From: Fluviicola sp. XM-24bin1
GTDB taxonomy: Bacteria > Bacteroidota > Bacteroidia > Flavobacteriales_D > Crocinitomicaceae
Direction: 5' to 3'
DNA: 64,000 nucleotides
NCBI GenBank assembly: GCA_003149635.1
Contig: QCWI01000002.1
Location: 25,188-89,187, forward strand
Under the pieces are notes generated by a model. The model was not told where the DNA came from. It made no database searches and saw nothing but the letters and a program-made list of their open reading frames with translations. This document shows positions 34,363-43,412 of the stretch, in pieces. The stretch's first letter is position 1; every line of letters starts with the position of its first letter. Made by a program: the position numbers and the translations under genes.

Positions 34363-36573
34363 ATGCTTAGAACCCTTCTCCTCTTCCTTTCATTTCTCGT
34401 TGTAGTGAGCTACAGCTCGGAAGTTCATGCGCAAGGGCGCGCCAAAGAAGAGCAACTCATTCGTTCGATTACCGCCGCAAGGTCTTCGCAGCAACGATTT
34501 GAAGCCATTCTGGATCTCGGGGATTACTACAAGCTCAACAATATAGACAAGGCCGATTCCCTCCGTAGAGAGATTCTTACAGACAGTCGAAAATTTGAAG
34601 ATTCCCTTCGTTTTTCAGCCTTGATGTATAGCGCCGAAGTGTACTTAATTCGCGGGGATTTGGAATCCTATTACAGTACCATTCTCGCGTGTCAACCCTT
34701 TCTGAACAAATTGAAAGGCGACGAAGTGCAGTTTACCATTTATCGACACCTCGGATTCTATCATAGTCAGATGCAAGAATTCGAAACGGCGAAGTCGTAT
34801 TTGAGATTGGCACTAAAAAAGGCCAAACGAATTCGTGATGTCGCCAAACAATCGGAGAGCTATCAGCATATCGCGCTGAACTTCATGCGCTACAATCAAA
34901 AGGATTCATCGCTATACTACGCAAACAAGGGAATTAGTGCCGGCCGACGCAGTGGGAACAAAGCAGAATTGGCCAAGGCGTTTAATACCATTGCACAGAT
35001 TTATAGCTTCTTTGGACAGGCGGAACTCGGCGTGGCGAAAAACCTCGTAGCACTCAATTTGGCACAGGGAGCTGGGAACACATTATTGCTGGCAAGGTAC
35101 TGCCGTGAGATTGGGCAAACACAGCGAGAAATCCTCAATTTGGACGATGCAGAATATTACTTCCGACGCTCTTTAGGCTATTCGCAGACCATCAACGACA
35201 AGCGTCAAATGGCCTTGGCATTGTCTTATCTGGCGACGGTTCAATTGGATCGCGATCAATATGATAAGGCCATTAAAAATGCGAATCGCTCCATTATCCT
35301 ATTGACTTCATTGAATGACTTGAATGGATTGGGACTCACGCACAACATCCTCGGATTGGTCTATAAGGAGCAAAAGAAATACAGCGATGCTTCCATCAAC
35401 TTCAACAAGTCACTTGTATTCTACGAATCAGTCAATAACAAAGAAGAAATTGCGGAGGTATATCACAACGTAGGTACTGTTTTTAAAGAGCAAAAACGAT
35501 ATCAAAACGCCTTAAACTACTTGAACCGATCCATTGAGAGTCGCGAGCAATATCAGGGACAAAGTCAGATTTATCAGACCTATCGCGTCATCGCAGATGT
35601 GTACAAAGAACTGAACAATAAAACGCTGGCGCTGGAGTACATGGAGAAGTACTTGGATTATGTAGATAGTAATACGACTGTTCAGGCGGCGACTCGAATT
35701 GCGGAATTGAGCGAATCGTATCGATCGGAACAACGTGAACGACTGATCAACGAGCAGGCAGATTCCATCCAGCGACAACGACAGGAACGTGAAATGACTA
35801 CCGCACGATTGGAATACAGTCAGCTGCGAAACAACTTCCAGATGTATATTATCATCGCCTTCATCATCATTATCGTGATGGCCGGATTGATTTTATTCTA
35901 TCGTTGGAATCAAACGCAAATCAAGCAGCAACAGCGGGAGGCCGAAATGTCTCAAACACTCCTCAGGACGCAGATGAATCCCCATTTTGTCTTCAATGCG
36001 ATGTCGGTAATTCAGAGTTATATCTACGATAACGACACGGAGAATTCGTCCAAATTCCTCGTGAATTTCTCCCGATTGATGCGATTGATTCTGGAGAACT
36101 CGCCGAAGGAACACATCCCAATGGAAACGGAAATGGAGATTTTGAGTAAATACCTCGCCATGCAGAAATTGCGCTTCCAGGAACGTTTTGAATATGAGAT
36201 TGAAGCTGATGATGAATTGATTGCAGAGGCAGCTCACATTCCACCGATGATTACGCAGCCGTTTATTGAGAATTCCATCGAACACGGACAATTGCACACA
36301 ATCGAAGGTGGATTCATTAAAATTTCTTTCAGAAAGGTAGACAAAATGCTCCATATTACGATTATCGATAACGGGATCGGCCGTAAAGCATCGAAAGCGA
36401 AGAAGAAAAGTTCAGCGCATAAAAGTATGGCGATGGAAATCACCGCGGAACGCGTGGAAAACCTGAATAAGAAGTTCCGAACAGACGGTTATCTTCTCAT
36501 TGAGGATTACAATAAAGAGGAAGAAACGGGGACAAAAGTGTTAATTTCATTACCTTACACTTCTGAAGCCTGA
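34363..36573 (+). CDS. TPR-containing LytS-type sensor histidine kinase
   Basis: A 736-aa protein. Residues 1-23 are a signal peptide. Residues ~30-450 hold a long array of tetratricopeptide repeats, for example AKAFNTIAQIYSFFGQAELG and AEVYHNVGTVFKEQKRYQNA. A coiled coil, one membrane helix (about 492-514, MYIIIAFIIIIVMAGLILFY) and a pfam06580 histidine kinase core follow. His541 lies in QMNPHFVFNAMSVIQSY, and the ATPase has PFIENSIEHG and IIDNGIGRKA. The periplasmic TPR sensor probably reads a protein or envelope state. It is followed 31 nt later by a LytTR response regulator, its cognate partner. Confidence 0.92.
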   Translation: MLRTLLLFLSFLVVVSYSSEVHAQGRAKEEQLIRSITAARSSQQRFEAILDLGDYYKLNNIDKADSLRREILTDSRKFEDSLRFSALMYSAEVYLIRGDLESYYSTILACQPFLNKLKGDEVQFTIYRHLGFYHSQMQEFETAKSYLRLALKKAKRIRDVAKQSESYQHIALNFMRYNQKDSSLYYANKGISAGRRSGNKAELAKAFNTIAQIYSFFGQAELGVAKNLVALNLAQGAGNTLLLARYCREIGQTQREILNLDDAEYYFRRSLGYSQTINDKRQMALALSYLATVQLDRDQYDKAIKNANRSIILLTSLNDLNGLGLTHNILGLVYKEQKKYSDASINFNKSLVFYESVNNKEEIAEVYHNVGTVFKEQKRYQNALNYLNRSIESREQYQGQSQIYQTYRVIADVYKELNNKTLALEYMEKYLDYVDSNTTVQAATRIAELSESYRSEQRERLINEQADSIQRQRQEREMTTARLEYSQLRNNFQMYIIIAFIIIIVMAGLILFYRWNQTQIKQQQREAEMSQTLLRTQMNPHFVFNAMSVIQSYIYDNDTENSSKFLVNFSRLMRLILENSPKEHIPMETEMEILSKYLAMQKLRFQERFEYEIEADDELIAEAAHIPPMITQPFIENSIEHGQLHTIEGGFIKISFRKVDKMLHITIIDNGIGRKASKAKKKSSAHKSMAMEITAERVENLNKKFRTDGYLLIEDYNKEEETGTKVLISLPYTSEA

Positions 36574-36604
36574 AACGAAACATGAACAAATAACCAGAAC
36601 AACT

Positions 36605-37348
36605 ATGAAGAAGGTATTGATTATCGATGATGAGAACAGAACACGAGAATTGATTGCTAAAATGATTGATTCTTTTGGATATGATGTAGAAACCATTCCA
36701 GAAGGAGAAAACGTGCAATCGGCCATTGCTGCGATCCAAAATCATCAACCAGATATCGTCTTTATTGACATTCAAATGCCCGACGGAACGGGATTCGATG
36801 TAATTCGTTCTATCGAAGACAAGCAATTCGAAGTGATCTTCATTACGGCACACGAAGAATTTGCTATCAAGGCGATCAAGTTCAGTGCCCTAGATTATTT
36901 GTTAAAGCCTGTTGATACTTCGGAGTTACGTGCAGCTTTGGAAAAAGCGCTTTCAACCATCGATGATCGCAAAGAAGTGAGTCAGTTCGAAGCATTGCAC
37001 AAAAACATCCAACCGAATGAAAAGCGTCGCTTGGTATTGAAAACACAAGAAAGCGTTCACGTTGTGGAATTAGATCAGATCATCCGTTGTGAGGCAGATC
37101 GAAACTACACTTCTTTCTTTTTAAAGGACAACAAGAAGATTTTGGTTTCAAAAACTTTGAAGGAATATGAAACGCTTCTTTCAGGACATAATTTCCTTCG
37201 TGTGCAGCAATCCCACCTCATCAATATTAATTACGTAGATCGTTACGATAAGAAAAATGGGGGTGCCGTTGTAATGAAAGATGGTTCGGAAGTGCCTTTG
37301 TCTCCAGCCAAAAGAGACGCATTCTTTACAAGTTTGGAGAATCTATAA
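36605..37348 (+). CDS. LytTR family response regulator
   Basis: A 247-aa protein. The N-terminal receiver (residues 1-120) has the acidic pair DDE at 8-10, phospho-acceptor Asp55 in VFIDIQMPDG, Thr in ITAHEE and Lys in LLKPVD. The C-terminal LytTR DNA-binding domain (about 145-245) contains IIRCEADRNYTSFFL, FLRVQQSHLININYVDRYDK and GSEVPLSPAKRDAF. It forms an operon with the TPR histidine kinase and presumably binds paired direct repeats at target promoters, none of which I could identify in this window. Confidence 0.93.
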   Translation: MKKVLIIDDENRTRELIAKMIDSFGYDVETIPEGENVQSAIAAIQNHQPDIVFIDIQMPDGTGFDVIRSIEDKQFEVIFITAHEEFAIKAIKFSALDYLLKPVDTSELRAALEKALSTIDDRKEVSQFEALHKNIQPNEKRRLVLKTQESVHVVELDQIIRCEADRNYTSFFLKDNKKILVSKTLKEYETLLSGHNFLRVQQSHLININYVDRYDKKNGGAVVMKDGSEVPLSPAKRDAFFTSLENL

Positions 37349-37708
37349 ATCGAAAAATCATTCTAAATCGATAAATATTCATGCAAAAGCCCTGAATATT
37401 CATTCTACCCAAAACTTTCGAAAAGAACTTCCTATACTTATTCTAAGAAATAAGGAGAAATGTCAGGTAATTTTCTTTGAGTTTCGCTTTGAAATATTAG
37501 AGGATTGCTGCTTGGAGAGGCAGTTTCATTTTCTAGTTTGATTAAAGAGTATAACAGTTCTTAGCCTCTGTTTTAAAGCACGTCTGAAGAGACAAGGCTT
37601 AAAGAAAATACCTGATTTTTTTATTTCTTGTTTGAATAAGGTTTTAACTACCTACTACGAATAAGATTGTTGTTACAACCACTACAGAAAAATTAACTTA
37701 CTATTGAC
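37349..37708. other. 360-bp gap without a gene
   Basis: AT-rich sequence with no supported coding frame on either strand. The 9-mer AATATTCAT occurs twice (near 37374 and 37397). Nothing else was recognised before the bidirectional terminator. Confidence 0.5.
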
Positions 37709-37742
37709 AGAAAAAGAGTTGACATTAATCAACTCTTTTTTT
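37709..37742. terminator. bidirectional terminator
   Basis: AAAAAGAGTTGA pairs perfectly with TCAACTCTTTTT over 12 bp with a 6-nt loop. A T tract on the plus strand and an A tract before it make it usable in both directions, ending the minus-strand cyclase-family gene. Confidence 0.8.
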
Positions 37743-37760
37743 GTTGCCCTAACTTTTCTC

Positions 37761-38510
37761 TTACTTCGATTGAATTTCATACAGCACCGGACGACTAGGT
37801 GATGCGTCGTTTTCAAAAGGTGCTACCTGAAGGTTTAATATATACTCCCCATCTGCAATTGTATCCGGAACGAATATCAATTCAGTAATGGTTCTTTCGT
37901 GATTGGGATTTTCCGGCACTTCCCAAAACTCATGATGAAATGCCAATTGTCCTTCATCGGACTCGCGATCCACGGACGGAAGATCCAATAAGAAATGTTT
38001 CACACCCTGAGAAATCAAATAAGAAGCGATCTCTTTTTCCAAATAGGCTGGGTTCGTATCCGAATAATTAAATGTGTTTTTCTCCATCCCATTCGGAAGG
38101 GTTCTTAGGATCAATGCCTCCTTATGGATCTCAATTGCCTGCATCTGCTCTAACGTAATCACGCGATCCTCCTCTTCCCCATTGTTTCTTGTTTCCGGTT
38201 TAAGAGAAATCACCTGGGCTTCAAAAAAGTACTCATTCAATTTTTCGTTGATCGAATACACCTCCTGCGTTATATGACCCAAGCATTCCGTGTGCGTTCC
38301 ATGTCCATGCGGATTGAAATAAATGTCCCGGAAATTCACGGAGCCGCCCTCTGCAACAGAACCCGTATAGTGCTCCGTCCGAACTGGCTCGAAGCTGGGT
38401 TGATCTACATACCAAGCTCTAGGATTCTCCGGAGTGTTGCTCAAACCCATTGAAATATCCAAAGGTTGGTTCGTATCTATATACCGCTGTTGATCAAGGA
38501 AAAACTTCAT
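37761..38510 (-). CDS. cyclase/kynurenine formamidase-like hydrolase
   Basis: A 249-aa soluble protein of the cyclase family (PF04199). The metal-binding signature HGHGTHTECLGH lies around residues 77-88. PLDISMGLSNTPENPRAWYV near the start and HFLLDLPSVDRESDEGQLAF toward the end fit the same swivelling beta/alpha/beta fold. In other bacteria such enzymes hydrolyse N-formylkynurenine or related amides with zinc or manganese. The Asp of the usual HxGTHxDxPxH motif is Glu here and the Pro is Leu. The substrate cannot be told from sequence, and no tryptophan-degradation genes are adjacent. Confidence 0.78.
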   Translation of the reverse strand: MKFFLDQQRYIDTNQPLDISMGLSNTPENPRAWYVDQPSFEPVRTEHYTGSVAEGGSVNFRDIYFNPHGHGTHTECLGHITQEVYSINEKLNEYFFEAQVISLKPETRNNGEEEDRVITLEQMQAIEIHKEALILRTLPNGMEKNTFNYSDTNPAYLEKEIASYLISQGVKHFLLDLPSVDRESDEGQLAFHHEFWEVPENPNHERTITELIFVPDTIADGEYILNLQVAPFENDASPSRPVLYEIQSK

Positions 38511-38567
38511 TTTCCGAAGATATATATTTCCAACAGATGAAAAAATTGTAAATATTTTCCTTGATTA

Positions 38568-38598
38568 TTGTTACCATGGTATTTAATTCATATATTTG
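38568..38598 (+). promoter_or_regulatory. promoter of the YceI gene
   Basis: TTG at 38568-38570 and TATATTTG at 38591-38598 are separated by 20 bp, the standard Bacteroidota -33/-7 arrangement, 20 nt before the ATG. Confidence 0.6.
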
Positions 38599-38617
38599 GT
38601 CACCCAAATTGATAAAA

Positions 38618-39256
38618 ATGAAAAAAGCAAGCGTATTTTTTTTGGCTGCAACAGTACTTTTTGTAGCCTCTTGTTCATCTGGAGAAGAGACAACTGATGA
38701 AAATGGAACAGATGAGAAAGTAGAAGCGGTAACGTATAAATTGGATGCGGCAGCATCTACACTTTCTTGGCACGGAGAAATGAGTCCTGAGTACGGACAC
38801 GATGGTATGGTTAAGATTTCTGAAGGATCCCTAACAATGATGGGAGATGCTTTGGAGTCTGGGTCATTTACAATTGACATGAACTCTATCGAAGTGACGG
38901 ATGAAGGAATGGATGACATGAAGAAAGGATACCTTGCGGCGCACTTGATGGGAACCGCTCCGGATGAGGATCACCCACAAAACATGTTCTGGAACACTCC
39001 AGATTTTCCAACGGCGACTGTTACATTGAACTCATACGAAGACGGACAATTGTCAATGACATTGAACGTTATCGGGAAAGAAGTGAAATCTACAGTTCCT
39101 GCAACAGTGAAAGTTGACGGTGATCGCGCGATGATCATGGGAGATTTCGCAATCAGCTTTGCAGAAATGGGAATCCCAGGATTTATTCAAGATCCAGAAA
39201 ACGGAGGAATTAACCCAAGCGTTGAATTCTCATTGAACGCCGTTCTTACAAAATAG
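38618..39256 (+). CDS. YceI family lipoprotein
   Basis: A 212-aa protein with a lipoprotein signal (MKKASVFFLAATVLFVASC, Cys19) and an acidic linker (SSGEETTDENGTDEKVE). A YceI-like lipocalin-type barrel follows: YKLDAAASTLSWHGEMSPEY, GSFTIDMNSIEV, HPQNMFWNTPDFPTATVTLN, and IMGDFAISFAEMGIPGF. YceI proteins bind polyisoprenoid-type lipids in the periplasm. The start at 38618 is chosen because it begins the signal peptide and follows a well-formed promoter; the upstream in-frame ATG would lie before that promoter. A perfect terminator follows the stop. Confidence 0.88.
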   Translation: MKKASVFFLAATVLFVASCSSGEETTDENGTDEKVEAVTYKLDAAASTLSWHGEMSPEYGHDGMVKISEGSLTMMGDALESGSFTIDMNSIEVTDEGMDDMKKGYLAAHLMGTAPDEDHPQNMFWNTPDFPTATVTLNSYEDGQLSMTLNVIGKEVKSTVPATVKVDGDRAMIMGDFAISFAEMGIPGFIQDPENGGINPSVEFSLNAVLTK

Positions 39257-39280
39257 TAGTAAGTTTCGTCTAAATAGTTG

Positions 39281-39309
39281 AGGGATTCACTTCGGTGAGT
39301 CCCTTTTTT
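39281..39309 (+). terminator. intrinsic terminator of the YceI gene
   Basis: AGGGATTCAC pairs with GTGAGTCCCT (one G-U) around a TTCG tetraloop, followed by six Ts. Confidence 0.88.
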
Positions 39310-39352
39310 GTTGGTTTCATTTTCACCGCAAAGTTAGTTGTACCTTTACGCC

Positions 39353-39967
39353 ATGAAATCTGAGTTCGAGAATATCATATTTGATTTTGGAGGTGTCATC
39401 ATCAACATAGATTACGAAGCGACCATAAATGCTTTTAAAGATTTAGGCATTTCCGATTTCGATGCTCTTTATTCTCAGGCTGCGCAATCTGATCTATTTG
39501 ACGCCATTGAAACAGGCCGAATCTCCCCTCAACATTTCATCAACGGCATTCTGCAACTCTTACCTGCAGGAGTCACTCCAAATCAAGTTGTACACGCTTG
39601 GAACGCAATGATTTTAGACATTCCTAAGGAACGGATCGAATTTTTGCAACAACTAAGTCAAACGCATGACATCTATCTCCTCAGCAATACCAATAGCATC
39701 CATATCGATAAAGCAATGCGTGAATGGAATAATAAGACTCAAGCCGATATCAATGATGTCTTCAAGAAGGTATATCTATCTCACGAAATGGGCATGCGGA
39801 AACCGGACGTAGAAATCTTCCGGCATGTATGCCAGGAACAAGGCTTAGATCCTTCCAAGACCTTATTTATCGATGACTCTATCCAACATATTCACGGTGC
39901 ACGAGAAGCTGGACTCCATGCGCATCACCTTTTATCTAACGAAACGATTCAATCGATTCTTTCCTGA
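39353..39967 (+). CDS. HAD family hydrolase (YihX-like phosphatase)
   Basis: A 204-aa cytosolic HAD superfamily protein. Motif I is IIFDFGGVIINID (residues 8-20; the second catalytic Asp is replaced by Gly, as in the YihX/epoxide-hydrolase-like group). Motif II is LLSNTNSIH, and motifs III-IV are MGMRKPDVEIF...LFIDDSIQHIHGAREAG. It probably dephosphorylates a sugar phosphate or similar small metabolite. The ATG at 39353 begins only a few bases after a TACCTTTA sequence that resembles a -7 element. The 3' end overlaps the convergent epimerase gene by 19 nt. Confidence 0.85.
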   Translation: MKSEFENIIFDFGGVIINIDYEATINAFKDLGISDFDALYSQAAQSDLFDAIETGRISPQHFINGILQLLPAGVTPNQVVHAWNAMILDIPKERIEFLQQLSQTHDIYLLSNTNSIHIDKAMREWNNKTQADINDVFKKVYLSHEMGMRKPDVEIFRHVCQEQGLDPSKTLFIDDSIQHIHGAREAGLHAHHLLSNETIQSILS

Positions 39968-40356
39968 CAGAGCTCAACGAGCAATCCGTGCGTAGATTTT
40001 GGATGTAGAAATGCGATGCGCTTGTTATCTGCGCCTCCTTTCGGTGTTTGATGGATCAATTGAAACCCTTCTCCGGCCAATCGTTCTAATTCCGCATCGA
40101 TGTCATCTACCTCAAACGCAACATGATGAAATCCTCCGCGGTTCTTTTGTAAATACTTAGCGATAGCCGAATCTTCATTGGTCGCTTCCAACAATTCAAT
40201 CTTGGAGGTTCCTACCATTAAAAAGGCAGTCCTCACCCCTTCCGATTCCACCATCTCTTCTTTATAGCACTCTGTACCTAGGAGCGTCTCAAATGTTTTC
40301 ACTGTTGCGTCGATGCTTTCTACCGCAATTCCAAGATGTTCAATTTGTTTTACCAT
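39949..40356 (-). CDS. mce: methylmalonyl-CoA epimerase
   Basis: A 135-aa glyoxalase-fold enzyme that interconverts (R)- and (S)-methylmalonyl-CoA in propionate metabolism. Typical residues include IEHLGIAVESID (His7 metal ligand), the SKIELLEATNEDSAIAKYLQ segment, GGFHHVAFEVDDID (His metal ligand) and HGLLVEL near the C-terminus. Length is standard. The mutase genes are not in the window. It shares 19 nt with the convergent HAD gene, and a strong terminator separates it from the upstream secreted protein gene. Confidence 0.93.
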   Translation of the reverse strand: MVKQIEHLGIAVESIDATVKTFETLLGTECYKEEMVESEGVRTAFLMVGTSKIELLEATNEDSAIAKYLQKNRGGFHHVAFEVDDIDAELERLAGEGFQLIHQTPKGGADNKRIAFLHPKSTHGLLVELCQERID

Positions 40357-40360
40357 GGCA

Positions 40361-40395
40361 TAAAAAAACCCTGACGATCTCGCGATGTCAGGGTT
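40361..40395 (-). terminator. terminator of the gene at 40416-41213
   Basis: On the minus strand AACCCTGAC/GTCAGGGTT form a perfect 9-bp stem followed by seven Ts. It lies between the two minus-strand genes, so the epimerase needs its own promoter or relies on read-through. Confidence 0.85.
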
Positions 40396-40415
40396 GATTG
40401 ATTTTATTCTTAAAT

Positions 40416-41213
40416 CTATTTCTTGATGAACTTTTCGTTCACGTTATCAAAATTGATGTAGTAAACTCCGCGAAGCAAGTTCGAACAGTTTACAGAAGCT
40501 CCCACACCTTTCTTCACGATGTTACCGTAGGCATCGTAAATCTCGTAACGTGTTTCAATCGGAGATCCATTTGCTAGGAACTTGATTTCGTTACGCACCT
40601 GAGCTGGTGTCTTCGTTACTGTAGGAATGTCTGAAGTAAATTTGATTTCATCAGAAGTACGTTTTGTACCTGAGTGATCCACCTGCACCACACGAACAGT
40701 GTTTACTCCTGAGTGCGGAGACACTAGGAATTCGTATGAGTTTGTCTCACCAGAACCTTTTCCTTGCACCTCACCAACAATTACCCATTTGTTCCAACGG
40801 TACTGCTCAATAGTAAAAGGAAGCTTACCGCGCTCGCCTTCTGTAGTCCAAGTCAATTTACCGTCATCAGAAATCTTCATTTCTTTTACAGTAAACGTAG
40901 AACGCGGACGTAATACCTCTGGATTCAAAATCTTTGGTTTACATCCTTCGTTGTGCTCAATTACGATGAACACTGGTTCTCCAATTTCAATATTGAATAG
41001 GGAGAAATCAATTTCAAAGGCCCCCATGCTCGTTCCACCTGGCATGATGTCTCCGTTTACTGTCACCTTTGTAGCACAGTAACCGAAACCTTCATCATCC
41101 AATGGATTAGAAACGTACAAGTTTTTTCCCTGATAAGTGCCGTCAACAGACAACGCAGCAAAAACTGTTACGTTTAATAAGAGAAAGCCAACAAGTAGTG
41201 TTAAGTTCTTCAT
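40416..41213 (-). CDS. secreted protein with a T9SS-like C-terminal segment
   Basis: A 265-aa protein with a signal peptide (MKNLTLLVGFLLLNVTVFA). The N-terminal half is a beta-rich domain, GTYQGKNLYVSNPLDDEGFG then YCATKVTVNG, a form found in conserved Bacteroidota secreted proteins. A fibronectin-like middle part (TWTTEGERGKLPFTIEQYRW ... VRVVQVDHSGTKRT) follows. The C-terminus (IYDAYGNIVKKG... LLRGVYYINFDNVNEKFIKK) resembles a divergent sorting domain. The function is unknown. It is transcribed alone with a strong terminator, and the upstream region contains a palindrome that may be a control site. Confidence 0.65.
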   Translation of the reverse strand: MKNLTLLVGFLLLNVTVFAALSVDGTYQGKNLYVSNPLDDEGFGYCATKVTVNGDIMPGGTSMGAFEIDFSLFNIEIGEPVFIVIEHNEGCKPKILNPEVLRPRSTFTVKEMKISDDGKLTWTTEGERGKLPFTIEQYRWNKWVIVGEVQGKGSGETNSYEFLVSPHSGVNTVRVVQVDHSGTKRTSDEIKFTSDIPTVTKTPAQVRNEIKFLANGSPIETRYEIYDAYGNIVKKGVGASVNCSNLLRGVYYINFDNVNEKFIKK

Positions 41214-41356
41214 TTGTCAAGTGAAATATAGTCAGTAGCGCCTGTCTTTTTTTGCCATTTCAGCAACTAGCAAACCATTGGCTGTAATTTCAACGACCAA
41301 ATATAATACCTTTTTGTTTTAAAATCGGCTATAAAAAGAATTATTTGGCAACTTTC

Positions 41357-41371
41357 ACGTTAATTTAACGT
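41357..41371. promoter_or_regulatory. 7-bp palindrome between divergent genes
   Basis: ACGTTAA and TTAACGT flank one T, a perfect 15-bp dyad in the 265-bp space between the genes at 41213 (minus) and 41479 (plus). It could be a shared operator; no other evidence was seen in this gap. Confidence 0.3.
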
Positions 41372-41478
41372 CAAATCAAAATTCTGGCAATCTAACGACG
41401 AACTTTGATCGTTCTTCGATGGATTGCAGTTTTTGATAGATTTTTGTTATTCTTGTATATTCATACTGATTGATTTAA

Positions 41479-43233
41479 TTGCCCTTGCTGAATAGAATAT
41501 CGCTCATCTTAATTTTGTCTCTTGTACTCTTTTCGTGCAGCGAAGAGGAACGTAAAGAATTTGAGCATGCAGGTGGAAAAATCACCATGGCGCTTGACAA
41601 TCAACCAACTACATACATTCCTCAACAGGTTGGTGACTTCTATTCCGCTACAGTTCTGAGCCAAATTACAGAGGGATTGGTGGGCATTGATCCGAAAACA
41701 TTGAAGATTGTTCCGAGGATTGCAACGCGTTGGACGCAAAGCGCAGATGGTAAAACTTACACCTTTCATCTCAGAAAAAACGTCAAATTTCATAAGCACA
41801 AGGTCTTTAAATCGGAAAAAGAGCGGATTCTTACCGCAAAAGATGTAATACGTAGTTTCGAAATTGGATGTACCAAGGATAAGAAAGGGGAACCTTTGAC
41901 GACGTACAGCATGATTTGTAAATCGTTGGTAAAAGGAGCTGATGCCTTTCACGAGGGTAACGCAAAGAATATCTCTGGGATTGTTGGCAAAGGAAACAAA
42001 GTAACCTTCCACCTTGAACACAGCGATCATAACTTCTTGTACAAACTAGCGCAAGTAAGCTGTCATATTGTTTCGAAAAAAGTTATTGACGGTGGTTACG
42101 CCGTAGATGTTATCGGAACAGGGCCGTTCAAATACAAGAAAGAAAAGTCGAATCAGGATTACAAAAGCTTATTGCTTGTTCGCAACAAGGACTATTACCT
42201 AAAAGATAAGGACGGCAACGCACTTCCGTATCTAGATGAATTGGAATTCGTTTTCCAAAGCCGTAAGATGGCACAGTTGGAAATGTTCGAAAATCGAAGC
42301 ATTGATTTGATTAAAGGAATTCCAACGAGCCAAATCACGAAGATGATGCAAGGTCGCTTGAAAGATTTCAACGGCAAGCCACCAAAATTGATTTTGGACG
42401 ACAACCCGCTTTTGGAAAGTAATTACTACTTGTTCAATATGCAGGACGAACGCTTTAGCGATCCGAAAGTTCGAATGGCATTCAATTATGCTATCAATAA
42501 AGACATCATCGGTAGCGACATCCTTCGCAATCAAATCAATGAGGTGGGATTGTATGGAATTACACCACCGGTTCGACGTACGTTGAAAGGATACGATTTT
42601 AAAGGCATCGGAGAATCGGGCTATTCGTTCAATCCTGAAAAAGCCAGAAAGTTGTTAGCAGAAGCTGGATATCCAAATGGCGAAGGATTCGGAACGGTTC
42701 AATTGCGCTACAACATCAATGACATTCATTCAGCAGTGGCCGATGAATTCTCGCGACAAATTCGCTCTGTATTGAACATCAACGTGAATATTGACGGTTC
42801 TACTTTCGAGCAATTGATCACAGATGCTGAATCTGGAAATGGAGACATCTTCCGATTGGGTTGGTCCGCAGATTACCCTAGTCCTGAATCATTCTTGGTT
42901 AACTTCTATGGTAAAAACATCCCAGCAGATCCTAACGAACCTTCAAAAGTGAACAAGTCGCGATACAAGAATCCGGTTTTCGATGAGTTCTACGAAAGAG
43001 CAGCTGGGACGAAAAAACAAACGGATCAATTGAAGTTCTTCGCGAAAGCAGAAAAGGTACTTTTAAGTGATCCACCATTAATTCCTCTTTGGTACAGCGG
43101 TGATTACGCTATCATCTATTCGGATGTGCGTAACTTCCACTTCAACTCGCTGAATTACCTAGATTTCACCTATGTCTACAAGAAGAAGTGGACGAAGGAG
43201 GAATTCCTCAAGAAACACGTTGGAGATAAGTAA
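41479..43233 (+). CDS. oligopeptide-type ABC transporter substrate-binding lipoprotein
   Basis: A 584-aa family 5 extracellular solute-binding lipoprotein. The signal ends LVLFSC with Cys20. The SBP_bac_5 fold is clear: ITEGLVGIDPKTLKIVPRIA, WTQSADGKTYTFHLRKNVKF, IGTGPFKYKKE, RFSDPKVRMAFNYAINKDII, and FRLGWSADYPSPESFLVNFY. It probably captures peptides or similar ligands in the periplasm. A TAA stop lies immediately upstream and no ATG is available before the signal, so the start must be TTG at 41479 (or an inner TTG/CTG). No permease or ATPase genes are next to it. Confidence 0.88.
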   Translation: MPLLNRISLILILSLVLFSCSEEERKEFEHAGGKITMALDNQPTTYIPQQVGDFYSATVLSQITEGLVGIDPKTLKIVPRIATRWTQSADGKTYTFHLRKNVKFHKHKVFKSEKERILTAKDVIRSFEIGCTKDKKGEPLTTYSMICKSLVKGADAFHEGNAKNISGIVGKGNKVTFHLEHSDHNFLYKLAQVSCHIVSKKVIDGGYAVDVIGTGPFKYKKEKSNQDYKSLLLVRNKDYYLKDKDGNALPYLDELEFVFQSRKMAQLEMFENRSIDLIKGIPTSQITKMMQGRLKDFNGKPPKLILDDNPLLESNYYLFNMQDERFSDPKVRMAFNYAINKDIIGSDILRNQINEVGLYGITPPVRRTLKGYDFKGIGESGYSFNPEKARKLLAEAGYPNGEGFGTVQLRYNINDIHSAVADEFSRQIRSVLNINVNIDGSTFEQLITDAESGNGDIFRLGWSADYPSPESFLVNFYGKNIPADPNEPSKVNKSRYKNPVFDEFYERAAGTKKQTDQLKFFAKAEKVLLSDPPLIPLWYSGDYAIIYSDVRNFHFNSLNYLDFTYVYKKKWTKEEFLKKHVGDK

Positions 43234-43310
43234 GCTGAACTTCGAACGCTCTAGGAGTAAGGAAATCTCTTTCTAAGAAAACCCCTTTGAACCAGTCGGT
43301 TATATTTTTA

Positions 43311-43339
43311 TTTGCGTTAATCGCAAGATGTTATCTTTG
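43311..43339 (+). promoter_or_regulatory. promoter of the TonB-dependent receptor
   Basis: TTTG (43311-43314) and TATCTTTG (43332-43339) are separated by 17 bp and match both Bacteroidota boxes. The leader to the ATG at 43413 is about 70 nt. Confidence 0.6.
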
Positions 43340-43412
43340 CATTGCGTAAATCGGGAATTGGTATCACCATTTTCGGGCTATGTTTGACGCAACAAACTAT
43401 AAAACTCTATTT

